A stretch of DNA of 60,797 nt, from assembly GCA_013360405.1 (NCBI GenBank), contig JABWBR010000059.1, positions 1 to 60,797 on the forward strand. Reading direction: 5' to 3'. Within the stretch, counting starts at the first letter, position 1; every line of letters starts with the position of its first letter. Shown in pieces: positions 9,671-17,922 of this stretch. The notes beneath the pieces were generated by a model, which was not told where the DNA came from, ran no database searches, and saw only the letters and a list, made by a program, of their open reading frames with translations. The position numbers were made by a program, and so were the translations under genes. The stretch comes from Saprospiraceae bacterium (lineage in GTDB: Bacteria; Bacteroidota; Bacteroidia; Chitinophagales; Saprospiraceae).

Positions 9671-10681
9671 ATGAATGAAACCAATTCCAAACTCCGTTAT
9701 CTGTCTTATGGAGTCATCATCTATATGCTGATCGCCTTCTCCTGGTGGTCGGTTTTGCTTTTTATTAAAAATACGGATGCCTTTCAGGCCAAGCGCGATT
9801 TAATGAAATTGGGCATGATCGCCGAAGGGGTGATCGCGTCCGACGAAGAATTTTACCGCTCGGAGCGCTATCTAACCCTCGAAAAACAATACGAAAAGCA
9901 AGAATGGATGATCCTGGGCGAAGCCGCCGTATTTGTGCTCAGCCTGGTGATCGGCGTGTGGCTCATCAACCGCGGTTATCACAAAGAGATGGTCGCCGCC
10001 AGGCAACGCCGCAATTTTCTGCTATCGATCACCCACGAGCTCAAATCGCCGCTGGCATCCATCCGGCTGGTGCTGGAAACCTTGCTTAAAAGAGAACTCT
10101 CCCGCGAGCAAACTGCGAAATTTGTGCAAAACGGCCTGCGGGACACCGAGCGCCTGACCACGCTGGTCAACGACCTGCTCCTCTCCGCCAAACTCGAAAC
10201 CGCCTATCAACCCCAATACGAACCCCTCGACCTGGCCGATCTGTTTCGCGAACTGGTGCAAAAAATGAGCGATACCTACCCCCAGGCTACTTTTACTTTT
10301 GAATCGCAACCCGACCTGCCTCCTATTTTGGCCGACAGGGTCGGTTTGAACTCTGTGGGTATTAATTTGTTGGAAAATGCAGTAAAATACGGCCCAGCAA
10401 AACCCCGGATAAAAGTCAGCCTGTCAACCTTAAATAACCGGCTGCAAATAGATATCGCCGATAATGGAAGCGGCATTCCCGATGGCGAAAAGAAAAAGAT
10501 CTTCGCCAAATTTTACCGGCTGGGTAATGAAGATACCCGCCAGACTAAAGGCACAGGCCTGGGTTTGTTTATTGTATCCCAAATTATCAAAACACATCGG
10601 GGGAATATCGTAGTTTTGGACAATCAGCCCAGCGGCAGTATCTTTCGCATCAGATTGCCGCTCGAGAACCCCGAAGCTTAA
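9671..10681 (+). CDS. Two-component sensor histidine kinase
   Basis: Membrane sensor kinase, 336 aa. Two transmembrane helices (about 13-33 and 81-100) enclose a short periplasmic loop of about 45 residues, and no HAMP domain is evident. The dimerisation/phosphoacceptor H-box is THELKSPLASIR with His122. The ATPase domain has the N-box NLLENAVKYG (Asn236), G1 box DNGSGIP (264-270) and G2 box GTGLGLFI (294-301), so it should be active. The small sensory loop suggests it reads the envelope or the membrane itself. The cognate regulator is probably the OmpR-type protein 148 bp downstream. Confidence 0.92.
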   Translation: MNETNSKLRYLSYGVIIYMLIAFSWWSVLLFIKNTDAFQAKRDLMKLGMIAEGVIASDEEFYRSERYLTLEKQYEKQEWMILGEAAVFVLSLVIGVWLINRGYHKEMVAARQRRNFLLSITHELKSPLASIRLVLETLLKRELSREQTAKFVQNGLRDTERLTTLVNDLLLSAKLETAYQPQYEPLDLADLFRELVQKMSDTYPQATFTFESQPDLPPILADRVGLNSVGINLLENAVKYGPAKPRIKVSLSTLNNRLQIDIADNGSGIPDGEKKKIFAKFYRLGNEDTRQTKGTGLGLFIVSQIIKTHRGNIVVLDNQPSGSIFRIRLPLENPEA

Positions 10682-10828
10682 GGGCTTTATTAAATTTGCT
10701 CAACTACTGTATGCAACAAGTTTTTTTCACCGCAGAGTTAAACGGAGTAAAACGGAGTGACGCAGAGTTTGGATAAAATACCGGGTAAGTTCCCGCAATA
10801 CACTTAAATGGTATTATAAAAAATATTT
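10682..10828. other. Intergenic spacer with degenerate CGCAGAG-type repeat
   Basis: A stretch of about 40 bp (10731-10770) reads CCGCAGAG ... AACGGAGT ... AACGGAGT ... ACGCAGAG, another degenerate short repeat of the kind seen in other gaps here. No TAnnTTTG promoter was found, which is compatible with read-through from the kinase gene. Confidence 0.45.
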
Positions 10829-11512
10829 ATGCTACGCATCCTACTCGTCGAAGACGAAGAAAACATCAGAGAAGTCGTCAAACTCAATCTCGAACTGGAA
10901 CACTACGAAGTGGTAGCTACCGGTAATGGCCGCGAAGCCCTCAAATGGACCGACGAGCAGCACTTCGACCTGCTCATCCTCGACGTGATGCTGCCCGAAG
11001 TAGACGGCTTTCAGATCTGCGAACAAGTGCGGCTGAGCAACCGCGAAGTGCCCATTATCTTCGTGACGGCCAAAGACACCGCCTTAGACCGCATCGCCGG
11101 CCTTCGCCGCGGCGCCGACGACTACCTCACCAAACCTTTCAACCTCGAAGAATTGCTGCTGCGCGTACAGCGCCTCATCCAACGCACCAGCAAGTCGCCC
11201 GAAAACACTCCCGATATCTTCGAATTCGACGGCCACCATGTCAATTTCGCCACCTTTGAAGCCAAAGGCAACGACGGCATATTTACGCTTACCAAAAAAG
11301 AAGCCATGTTGCTCAAGCTGCTTTTTGACCGCAAAAACGAGGTGGTCTCCCGCCAGCAAATCCTCCAATCCGTCTGGGGTTACGACGTTTACCCCTCTAC
11401 CCGCACCATTGACAATTTTATTCTCTCCTTTCGCAAGTATTTTGAAAAGGACCCCCGCAACCCCGCGCGTTTTTTGTCTATCCGCGGCGTGGGGTATAAG
11501 TTTGTGGGGTGA
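10829..11512 (+). CDS. OmpR/PhoB-family response regulator
   Basis: DNA-binding response regulator, 227 aa. The receiver domain (about 1-118) has the acidic pocket VEDEE (8-12), phosphoacceptor Asp52 in LLILDVMLP, Thr80 in FVTAKD and Lys102 in YLTKPF. The C-terminal winged helix (about 130-227) has the family signature TRTIDNFI and ends RGVGYKFVG. All catalytic residues are present. It lies just downstream of the histidine kinase and is its likely partner. Targets cannot be inferred. Confidence 0.93.
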   Translation: MLRILLVEDEENIREVVKLNLELEHYEVVATGNGREALKWTDEQHFDLLILDVMLPEVDGFQICEQVRLSNREVPIIFVTAKDTALDRIAGLRRGADDYLTKPFNLEELLLRVQRLIQRTSKSPENTPDIFEFDGHHVNFATFEAKGNDGIFTLTKKEAMLLKLLFDRKNEVVSRQQILQSVWGYDVYPSTRTIDNFILSFRKYFEKDPRNPARFLSIRGVGYKFVG

Positions 11513-11603
11513 TTAACTAAAAGACGCTCAATTGTGCAAGCCCCACTTGCACAAATCAGTTGGTACCACAACATTGCCCTGGCATTAGAAAAAAACATGC
11601 TCG

Positions 11604-11635
11604 TTTGTTTTCCTTGCAATAGCTTGTTAACTTTG
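11604..11635 (+). promoter_or_regulatory. Bacteroidota-type promoter for the YebC-family gene
   Basis: TTTG (11604-11607), a 20-bp spacer and TAACTTTG (11628-11635) give a near-consensus promoter 34 nt before the ATG. Confidence 0.75.
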
Positions 11636-11669
11636 CACCGCTTTTTAAAAAGAACATCAACATAGCTAT

Positions 11670-12386
11670 ATGGGACGCGCATTTGAATATCGCAAGGAAC
11701 GCAAATTCAAACGTTGGGCGAATATGTCCAAAGTGTTTACCCGCATCGGACGGGAAATAGCCATGGCCGTCAAAGAAGGCGGCGTGGACCCCAATTACAA
11801 CTCCCGCCTGCGCATGGCCATTCAAAACGCCAAAGCGGCCAATATGCCCAAGGCTAACGTGGAAAGCGCCATCAAAAAAGCGTCCTCTAAAGATGCCGAG
11901 AACTACGACGAAATCGTTTACGAAGGCTACGCCCCCCACGGCATCGCCATCATGGTAGAGACTGCTACCAACAATACCAACCGTACAGTATCCAATATCC
12001 GCGCTATTTTTTCCAAATGCGGCGGCTCGCTGGGCATTTCGGGTTCGGTGAAGAATATTTTTTCCCGAAAAGGTATTTTTAAAGTAAAAACCGAAGGCCT
12101 CGACCTCGAAATGCTCGAACTGGAACTCATCGACCACGGCCTCGAACAAATGCAATCCGAAGACGAACACGTGGTGCTCCAAACCCTGTTTGAAGACTAC
12201 GGCGCGATGCAAAAAGCGCTCGAAGAACGCCATATCGAAGTGGATAGCGCCGAATTGGTGCGTCTGCCCACGTTTTTCAAATCGCTCAACGAACACGAAG
12301 TGGAAGACGTGATCAAATTGATCGAAAAACTGGAAGAAGACGACGACGTGGTCAACGTGTTTCACAATATGGATATGAGCGAGTAA
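11670..12386 (+). CDS. YebC/PmpR (TACO1) family protein
   Basis: 238 aa, the usual family length. The N-terminal signature is MGRAFEYRKERKFKRWANM followed by SKVFTRIGREI, then the NSRLRMAIQNAKAANMPKAN segment. These are typical of YebC/TACO1 proteins, annotated either as transcriptional regulators or as factors that help ribosomes through difficult sequences such as proline runs. The start codon is confirmed by the family N-terminus. It is a cytosolic monocistronic gene with its own promoter at 11604-11635 and is followed by a 14-bp tandem repeat tract. Confidence 0.92.
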   Translation: MGRAFEYRKERKFKRWANMSKVFTRIGREIAMAVKEGGVDPNYNSRLRMAIQNAKAANMPKANVESAIKKASSKDAENYDEIVYEGYAPHGIAIMVETATNNTNRTVSNIRAIFSKCGGSLGISGSVKNIFSRKGIFKVKTEGLDLEMLELELIDHGLEQMQSEDEHVVLQTLFEDYGAMQKALEERHIEVDSAELVRLPTFFKSLNEHEVEDVIKLIEKLEEDDDVVNVFHNMDMSE

Positions 12387-12426
12387 TAGCTATTAGCAGT
12401 CAGCAGTCAGCAGTTAGCTCTTAGCT

Positions 12427-12510
12427 GCTAAGACCTGACCGCTAAGACCTGACTGCTAAGACCTGACCGCTAAGACCTGACCGCTAAGACCTGACTGCTA
12501 AGACCTGACC
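12427..12510. repeat. 14-bp tandem repeat GCTAAGACCTGACC x6
   Basis: Six contiguous copies of a 14-mer (two heptamers), differing only by C/T at the last base. AGCAGTC and related degenerate heptamers precede it from about 12395. The tract ends 16 bp before the galactokinase ATG, so it fills the leader of that gene. Confidence 0.95.
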
Positions 12511-12526
12511 GCTAACTGCTAAAAAA

Positions 12527-13696
12527 ATGCCGCAACTCTCCCCTTCCGATCTGGCGGTTATCGCCAAAGTGCAATCCGCCTTCGAGGGGCGGTTCGCCGG
12601 CAGCCCCCAATGGGTGCGGGCTTGTGGTCGTATCAACATCATTGGTGAGCACACCGACTACAACGACGGCTTCGTTTTGCCCGCCGCCATCGATAAATAC
12701 TTGTTTTTCGCGGTAGCGGAAAACGGAACCGACGAATGCCGCTTCCTGGCCTGCGATATCAACGAGGAACACAACGTCAGGCTAAACGAGCTGACGCCCG
12801 GCCCCAAACTCTGGGCCAACTACCTCATGGGCATCGTGAAGCAGTTTGTGCAGGACGGCAAAGCTGTGAAGGGCTTCGACTGTGCCTTTGGGGGCAACCT
12901 GCCCATCGGCTCGGGTATGAGCTCGAGCGCCGCCCTCGAATGCGGACTGGCCTGGAGCCTGAACGCATTGTTTGGCGCCGGCTACAGTCGCGAACATCTC
13001 GCACAGCTGGCCCAGCGTTCGTCGCATACCTTTGTCGGTATCCCCTGCGGCATCATGGACCAGTTTGCCAGCCTGATGGGCAAAGAAAACCAACTCATCC
13101 TGCTCGACTGCCGCTCGCTCGATTATGCTTATATTCCTTTTGATACCGGCAACTACCGGGTTGTGTTGCTCAATTCCAAAGTGCACCACGAATTGGCTTC
13201 GTCGGCTTACCCCACCCGGGTAAAAGAATGCCGCGAGGCCGCCGCTATCGCCGGCGTAAAAAGCCTGCGCGACCTGAGCCCCGATCAACTCGAGGTTTTC
13301 CGCCACCATATGTCTACTGCCGTTTACAACCGCGCCGGCTACGTAGTGGCCGAAAACAACCGCGTAATGGCAGCCTGTGCCGCCTTGCGCAACGGCGACA
13401 TCATGGAGCTGGGCCGCCTGATGTTTGAAACCCACGACGGACTGCGCTATCTCTACGAAGTGAGCTGCCCCGAAATAGACCTGCTCGTCGATTTTGCCAA
13501 AAACTTCGAGGGCGTCATCGGCGCCCGCGTGATGGGCGGCGGCTTTGGCGGCTGCACGATCAACCTGGTACACAAAGATATTACCCAGGATTTCATCGAC
13601 CGGGCTACTGCCCATTACCTCCGGCATACCGGCATACGTACCGAGGCTTATTTCACTACCAGCGTGGACGGCACGGAACTTTTGATCAAAAAATAG
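12527..13696 (+). CDS. galK: Galactokinase
   Basis: GHMP-family sugar kinase that phosphorylates galactose at C1 with ATP (Leloir pathway), cytosolic, 389 aa. Visible signatures are GRINIIGEHTDYNDG (34-48), the GHMP ATP loop LPIGSGMSSSAALE (about 125-138), GIMDQFAS (about 181-188) with the catalytic Asp, and the C-terminal GARVMGGGFGGCT. All family motifs are intact and the length is normal. No galT, galE or transporter lies nearby. The leader is occupied by the 14-bp tandem repeat. Confidence 0.95.
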   Translation: MPQLSPSDLAVIAKVQSAFEGRFAGSPQWVRACGRINIIGEHTDYNDGFVLPAAIDKYLFFAVAENGTDECRFLACDINEEHNVRLNELTPGPKLWANYLMGIVKQFVQDGKAVKGFDCAFGGNLPIGSGMSSSAALECGLAWSLNALFGAGYSREHLAQLAQRSSHTFVGIPCGIMDQFASLMGKENQLILLDCRSLDYAYIPFDTGNYRVVLLNSKVHHELASSAYPTRVKECREAAAIAGVKSLRDLSPDQLEVFRHHMSTAVYNRAGYVVAENNRVMAACAALRNGDIMELGRLMFETHDGLRYLYEVSCPEIDLLVDFAKNFEGVIGARVMGGGFGGCTINLVHKDITQDFIDRATAHYLRHTGIRTEAYFTTSVDGTELLIKK

Positions 13697-13708
13697 TGTT
13701 CTCTAAAC

Positions 13709-13738
13709 TTGTCTATAAAGTAAAAACCCCTATATTTG
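13709..13738 (+). promoter_or_regulatory. Promoter of tRNA-Lys
   Basis: TTG (13709-13711), a 19-bp spacer and TATATTTG (13731-13738) match the Bacteroidota consensus. The tRNA 5' end is 39 bp further on. Confidence 0.75.
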
Positions 13739-13776
13739 CAACGCTTTTGAAAGAAGGGGGTCAAATACCTTCTTTT

Positions 13777-13849
13777 GATCCCGTAGCTCAGCCGGTAGAG
13801 CACTTGACTTTTAATCAAGGAGTCATGGGTTCGAATCCCATCGGGATCA
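13777..13849 (+). tRNA. tRNA-Lys (anticodon UUU)
   Basis: Acceptor stem GATCCCG/CGGGATC, anticodon stem CTTGA/TCAAG with loop CTTTTAA (anticodon TTT), T arm ATGGG-TTCGAAT-CCCAT and discriminator A. No CCA is encoded. Its 3' 22 bp is the attachment core copied at 16815 and, shortened to 17 bp, at 25732, so the gene is the integration target of the downstream elements and has been kept intact by them. Confidence 0.97.
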
Positions 13850-13850
13850 C
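13829..13850 (+). repeat. att copy 1 (3' end of tRNA-Lys)
   Basis: A 22-bp core beginning GTTCGAATCCC and ending GGGATCAC. It is identical over all 22 bp to the copy at 16815-16836 and over the last 17 bp to the copy at 25732-25748. Confidence 0.92.
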
Positions 13851-13860
13851 GATAACGAAA

Positions 13861-13903
13861 AATAGCCCTTGTAAGTTCATCGCTTATGAGGGCTATTGTT
13901 TTT
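13861..13903. terminator. Bidirectional terminator after vsr (copy 1) and tRNA-Lys
   Basis: A hairpin with arms AATAGCCCTTGTAAG and CTTATGAGGGCTATT is flanked by T-runs on both strands. It closes the minus-strand restriction-modification operon and can also end tRNA transcription. A closely similar hairpin follows the second vsr (28653). Confidence 0.75.
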
Positions 13904-13936
13904 TAGTTATTTAATACGGTGTTTTATTGTAAGATT

Positions 13937-14362
13937 TTAATTTTTTATCTCGCCTTCTCGAAGGGAAAGAATATGTTGAAGCTTAGTCTCAAACTTCCTT
14001 TTTTTAATTTCACATTCCCAAATCCTTAGAACGTTCCAGCCTTTTTGGGCGAGGATGTCCGTTACTTCCTGGTCCCTCATTATGTTCCGTTCTCTCTTTT
14101 TGGCCCAATACTCTTTATTTTGTTCTGGGCGGGTATTTCGGCAGTCGTGCCCATGCCAGAAACAACCATCAGTAAAAATGGCTATTTTAAGTTTAGGAAA
14201 AACGAAATCTGGTTTTCCAAGAAGGGGATAGCTGCGCCTCCAACCTTTTATCCCGCTAGCCTTGAAAAAGGTAATGAGGAGCATTTCCGTTGATTTGTTG
14301 CGCTTGGACTTGACTTGACTCATTATCTCGCTGCGTTTTGCAGGAGTAACTATATCTGCCAT
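13937..14362 (-). CDS. vsr: Vsr-family very short patch repair endonuclease (copy 1)
   Basis: A nicking endonuclease that cuts next to T:G mismatches arising from deaminated 5-methylcytosine, and so accompanies C5-methyltransferases. 141 aa. Family motifs are GKPDFVFP and IAIFTDGCFWHGHDC (active-site Asp plus Cys/His of the zinc site) and the later WEC. Its ATG is 3 bp downstream of the stop of the NotI-like nuclease gene, so it is the third gene of an operon with the methyltransferase. About four of five residues are identical to the second Vsr at 28748-29152. Confidence 0.93.
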   Translation of the reverse strand: MADIVTPAKRSEIMSQVKSKRNKSTEMLLITFFKASGIKGWRRSYPLLGKPDFVFPKLKIAIFTDGCFWHGHDCRNTRPEQNKEYWAKKRERNIMRDQEVTDILAQKGWNVLRIWECEIKKRKFETKLQHILSLREGEIKN

Positions 14363-14365
14363 GAC

Positions 14366-15469
14366 CTAAATCTGAATTTGATTCACTGGTTTGCTTTCAA
14401 TCAGTCGTGAGATCAACTTGTTTTTTTCGGGAAGTAATGGGGTTCTAATGAGATCAGAAAAACTTGGGGCTGAATCTTTGTCATTTGATGAAATGGGGCC
14501 GGAGAAGATATTTTTTAACTCAAGTTCGATAATCCCGGAATGGTTAGGGGTCAAATTCCCGTAGGAAAAACTCAAAAGGTTTACTTCTGATAACTTGCTT
14601 GCAATGAATTTTTGCAGATTAAGAGCGGTGGAGGATGAAATATAGTCTGCCAAATTATCCTGTATCAGCCAAAGGGCTTTCCCTCCCCAATGCAATGCCA
14701 CTTCTGATTTTACGATTAGTTGGCTTACCATCCTTGCCCAAACCTGCCTTTTGTTAATGCTTGGTGCGACATGATCTTTTCCAAGTATTGCATCCTCAAA
14801 GGCTTGAGGGATTGTTGTACGATACAGTTTATTCCCACCGGATGTACTTGAGGTCATTATTTCAATAATGTTTGGAACACTAATTGGAAAATCCTCAACA
14901 AAATCTAAACCATTTCTTCGTGCAATGGTATAGCCAACTTTTTCCATTGTTCGCCTAATAACTGACCACGACACGCCTAACATTTCTTCGATTTTGTTTT
15001 GATCTACACTACCAATTGGCATTAAGACATAATCGAAAGTGTATTGAAAAGATTTCTGCCCTTCATCCGTTTCCTCGCCAATTTGTAATTTGACCTCTGA
15101 CCAAACACCAATTCGAGTGCCTTTTGGGTAATCTAAAAGGGAAATAACTTGGTTTTCTGTACCTTGCTGGTTGGCTCGCTGTAATAAATTTCCTCGGCCT
15201 AAAACCAATAGCCGCCTTGGGCAAACAATCCAAGGTGCTTCACTCTCTTTTAGTTGAATTGAGCAAACTCCGGATGGTACAGCGGTTTGATTTTCAAAGA
15301 AATTTTTGAGTTCTTCGTTATTTTCAAGATGGACGTGCGATGCATACCGATTACCACCTCCATCACATTCTGCCCCCATAAATGGACATTTTGCTTGCTT
15401 GCGGCAAATTTGCGCCTCAACGGTATTAACATTTAGCGGGTAGCCGAATAACTCAAATATTTTAGGCAT
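14366..15469 (-). CDS. NotI-family type II restriction endonuclease
   Basis: Putative DNA-cleaving partner of the adjacent methyltransferase, 367 aa. It resembles NotI. A Cys-rich N-terminus (Cys22, 28, 35, 69, 83; CPF, GVC and WIVCP segments) matches the NotI iron-binding region. A PD-(D/E)XK-like core follows, with SEVKL (Glu125), TFDYV (Asp146) and IIEIM (Glu203). Where I recall NotI having E-I-Q, this protein has E-I-M at 203-205, a change at a residue linked to catalysis. The recognition site is not readable. The start codon overlaps the methyltransferase stop by 8 bp. Assigned by recalled alignment, not by search. Confidence 0.75.
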   Translation of the reverse strand: MPKIFELFGYPLNVNTVEAQICRKQAKCPFMGAECDGGGNRYASHVHLENNEELKNFFENQTAVPSGVCSIQLKESEAPWIVCPRRLLVLGRGNLLQRANQQGTENQVISLLDYPKGTRIGVWSEVKLQIGEETDEGQKSFQYTFDYVLMPIGSVDQNKIEEMLGVSWSVIRRTMEKVGYTIARRNGLDFVEDFPISVPNIIEIMTSSTSGGNKLYRTTIPQAFEDAILGKDHVAPSINKRQVWARMVSQLIVKSEVALHWGGKALWLIQDNLADYISSSTALNLQKFIASKLSEVNLLSFSYGNLTPNHSGIIELELKNIFSGPISSNDKDSAPSFSDLIRTPLLPEKNKLISRLIESKPVNQIQI

Positions 15470-16586
15470 TTGTAATGAGTATTTTTTCCTTCAAAGTCTT
15501 GATAATAGCAGAAGAAAGGGCTTTAGCAACTGGTGGGGGAACTGAATTTGCTACTTGCCTATGTTGATCTAAATTCCGTACACTGCCTGAACGACCGCGT
15601 ATTGGCCCACAAAGGACATAGTTGTCCGGGTATCCGTGAATGCGCATGTATTCCCGTGGAGTTAAATATCGGTCTTCAATGGGGTGGAAGAAAATTTCTC
15701 CACACCGGAGCGTATTTGAAGGAGCCGTTCTTGACAGCCGTTTGAACTTTGTAGTATCTTTTTTTGTGAGACCTTTTCTTTGTTCAATTGGCAAATGAAC
15801 TTGTGAGGCTAAATGCCCTCCCTCCGGGACACCATTTATTCTAAAACGGTCTCCTTCAGGTGTAATATCTAAATGGCTGTCTTCTGGAATGTGTCCGTTT
15901 ACTTTATTTGGACTATCCAATCCGGTTAATACATCCCCCACGGTGACAAAGGGAGTGAGTGAAAAAAGGGAATGAGAATCTTTTTCTCTTATGTGAGAAG
16001 GATTTGGAAACTGGAATCCGTTTGGCTTTTTTGTAGCAATGATAAAAACCCTTTCGCGAAGTTGAGGAACGCCATATTGGGCTGCGTTGATTACCCGCCA
16101 TTTAGGAACGTAATCCAAGGCTTCTAATTGATCTATCAATTTTTTGAAAACACCTCCTTTCAGATCATGTTCATCGGGCGCATTAAGAAGGCCTTTAACC
16201 TGTTCAATCAGTAAGGCCTTTGGTTGAAAGATTTCAGCAAACCTTACCATTTCAAAAAGCAACAATCCCCGTTCATCACTTAGACTACCTCGTTTGCCAA
16301 TTTGAGAAAACGACTGACAGGGTGGCCCACCGCATAACAAGTCCAAATCCCCCGGTTTCAATCCAAGATCATGCATTAATGCTAAAGGGGATACCTTTCT
16401 AATGTCCCCTTCGATGACCTTAGTATCGCTATTTGATCGTTTGATGTTTTCTCGCAATGTGGCACATGCATTTGGATCAATTTCAATGCATGTGAGTATT
16501 TCAAACCCGGATTGAGAAACGCCAATATCCATGCCTCCTGCACCAGTAAAAAGAGATATGGCCTTATAAGTTTCCTTGTTTTTCAT
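15462..16586 (-). CDS. DNA (cytosine-5) methyltransferase, modification subunit
   Basis: Methylates cytosine C5 in the site protected from the NotI-like nuclease, 374 aa. Motif I is SLFTGAGGMDIG (SAM binding) and motif IV is GGPPCQSFS with the catalytic Cys. Motif VI reads EQVKG instead of the usual ENV. Motif VIII is QYGVPQLRERVF and motif X is RQVANSVPPPVA. The target-recognition region lies between VIII and IX. It is the first gene of the operon methyltransferase-nuclease-vsr, the usual order that lets protection precede cutting. A -7 box lies 27 nt upstream. Confidence 0.95.
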   Translation of the reverse strand: MKNKETYKAISLFTGAGGMDIGVSQSGFEILTCIEIDPNACATLRENIKRSNSDTKVIEGDIRKVSPLALMHDLGLKPGDLDLLCGGPPCQSFSQIGKRGSLSDERGLLLFEMVRFAEIFQPKALLIEQVKGLLNAPDEHDLKGGVFKKLIDQLEALDYVPKWRVINAAQYGVPQLRERVFIIATKKPNGFQFPNPSHIREKDSHSLFSLTPFVTVGDVLTGLDSPNKVNGHIPEDSHLDITPEGDRFRINGVPEGGHLASQVHLPIEQRKGLTKKDTTKFKRLSRTAPSNTLRCGEIFFHPIEDRYLTPREYMRIHGYPDNYVLCGPIRGRSGSVRNLDQHRQVANSVPPPVAKALSSAIIKTLKEKILITNA

Positions 16587-16612
16587 TTCTTTAGTTTATT
16601 TCCACTTCAAAA

Positions 16613-16620
16613 CAAAGATA
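16613..16620 (-). promoter_or_regulatory. -7 promoter element of the restriction-modification operon
   Basis: TATCTTTG on the minus strand matches TAnnTTTG at a suitable distance from the ATG at 16586. No clear TTG was found 19-21 bp upstream, so support is partial. The rest of 16587-16814 is AT-rich with no gene recognised. Confidence 0.45.
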
Positions 16621-16814
16621 CGTCATTTGTTCTTGGCATGAAACACTTTTTGTTTTGTGCAATGAAATTTATTAATTATTTGTTGTGTTTTGCACAAAAT
16701 ACAATACCCCCCCATTGTATCGTAAACATAGAACAAGTTTGAGCTATAATAATGTTTAAGATGGATGTCGATCGGATTAAATAATATTGCACGTTATTAT
16801 ACTGAGAATAATAA

Positions 16815-16836
16815 GTTCGAATCCCATCGGGATCAC
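16815..16836 (+). repeat. att copy 2
   Basis: A perfect 22-bp copy of the tRNA-Lys 3' end without the rest of the tRNA. It is the junction between the restriction-modification island and the satellite-like element. Confidence 0.92.
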
Positions 16837-16855
16837 CTTTTTTAAAGGCATAGTT

Positions 16856-16897
16856 AAGGCGCAACTAATTGTAATACAATCGGTTGCGCCTTTCTTT
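16856..16897. terminator. Terminator hairpin at left end of the satellite-like element
   Basis: Arms AAGGCGCAAC (16856-16865) and GTTGCGCCTT (16883-16892) are perfect complements, followed by TCTTT on the plus strand. It stands just inside att copy 2 and downstream of the minus-strand primase gene. It may replace the tRNA terminator when only this element is inserted. Confidence 0.6.
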
Positions 16898-16981
16898 ATT
16901 GGCGTTTTATTTTCGGTTTTTTGAAAATAGTTGTACGGTTGCGCACATAACAATATATAGCCGTAAAACTTTAACATTTGC

Positions 16982-17884
16982 CTATGGCGTCCGTAGCGCT
17001 TGCGATGCCTTTTTAAAGTCGCCGTTATGCTCCAGGTAGGTATAAAGCGCAAAGGGCGTTAACGGCGTTTCGAGGGGCAAACCGGCGGACGAACTGTAAA
17101 CGTAAACGCTGTTGCTGTCTTTAAATGCGGTTGCATCTTTGCCGTTCGTCTTTGCACCTGGTCGGTTCATGGATGCAACGCCGTCGCGCTCTCTTATCAC
17201 TTTCCAGCCGTAATTTTCTAACAGATCGATAATATTGTGTGCCTCGTTAAACTGGTCGCCTGGTCTTTGGGTGCTATCGGTAGCGCTGTATTCGGTCTTT
17301 GTTTCCCGCTTGACGGGTTCCGGCGCTAACTTGGTATATGGTACGGCATTGTGATTTATCCAAAAATTGGGATCCCAGGAATAGAAGCGGGCGGACGAAA
17401 CGTTTTTGGGCGCTGGGTCTATGTGTATGCCGATTTTTAAAAAGTCCGCTTGTAGTGCCTCGAAATGGCGCTTGTGGTGTTCGGGGTATGCAATAGGCAC
17501 AAGGCACCAATACCCGCTCCCAGATGCCGACAACCCGGCATACGCAATATTAGCGATTGCGGCAAGCTCCCAGCGTAGCACACTATAATTTTCGATGTGG
17601 GTATTGTCTTTGAAGTCTATATCAATTTGAATAAATCCGCTGTGTTGAATAAGGTATTCTTCGCCACGTTTTGAGAACAAACCCGACGGGGTTATCATTG
17701 GCAGGTATTCCCGTTTGAACTCGCTTTTTTCGGTTGCATCCTCCATTGATCGCAGGGCGTCCAAATAAGGTTGCATCAGCTTGGCAAGGTGGGGAGAGGT
17801 AAGCCAAGTTTTTAAATTTACGTCGGTCGGGTTCGTCGCTTTGGAGTGATCAAAACCCGATACAAGTATATCGAAATTTACCAT
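16982..17884 (-). CDS. BT4734-like (VirE N-terminal family) primase-type protein
   Basis: Putative replication primase of the mobile element, 300 aa. The segment around ITPSGLFSKRGEEYLIQHSGFIQIDIDFKDN and the following GLSASGSGYWCLVPI ... HHKRHFEAL match the BT4734-like / VirE-N fold (an archaeo-eukaryotic primase relative) typical of Bacteroidota mobile elements; Asp residues in QIDIDFKDN are the likely metal ligands. In many relatives this domain is fused to a helicase; here it stands alone, downstream of a separate RepA-like ATPase gene, separated from it by a large inverted repeat (17923-18004). It is the last gene of the element's minus-strand array. Confidence 0.75.
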   Translation of the reverse strand: MVNFDILVSGFDHSKATNPTDVNLKTWLTSPHLAKLMQPYLDALRSMEDATEKSEFKREYLPMITPSGLFSKRGEEYLIQHSGFIQIDIDFKDNTHIENYSVLRWELAAIANIAYAGLSASGSGYWCLVPIAYPEHHKRHFEALQADFLKIGIHIDPAPKNVSSARFYSWDPNFWINHNAVPYTKLAPEPVKRETKTEYSATDSTQRPGDQFNEAHNIIDLLENYGWKVIRERDGVASMNRPGAKTNGKDATAFKDSNSVYVYSSSAGLPLETPLTPFALYTYLEHNGDFKKASQALRTP

Positions 17885-17922
17885 TTTTAGCGATTTTTAT
17901 AAGTTGTTGATTATTAGAACAT

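Larger units (their letters stand above)
13851..16836. mobile_element. Integrase-less restriction-modification island bounded by att copies
   Basis: This 3-kb interval lies between att copies 1 and 2. It contains a terminator, vsr, a NotI-like nuclease and a C5-methyltransferase, all on the minus strand, and is visibly AT-richer than the flanking chromosome. It encodes no recombinase. The arrangement fits a cis-mobilisable cargo island or accretion product that could be moved by the integrase of the neighbouring element. This is inference from the att layout. Confidence 0.7.

Noticed and set aside
12427-12510. Possible CRISPR array
   Set aside because: Repeats are contiguous 14-mers with no spacers and no cas genes nearby.
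12782-13627. 281-codon minus-strand open frame
   Set aside because: Antisense shadow of galactokinase.
16815-16836. Second tRNA gene
   Set aside because: Only the T-arm and acceptor 3' strand are present; no anticodon arm. It is an att copy.
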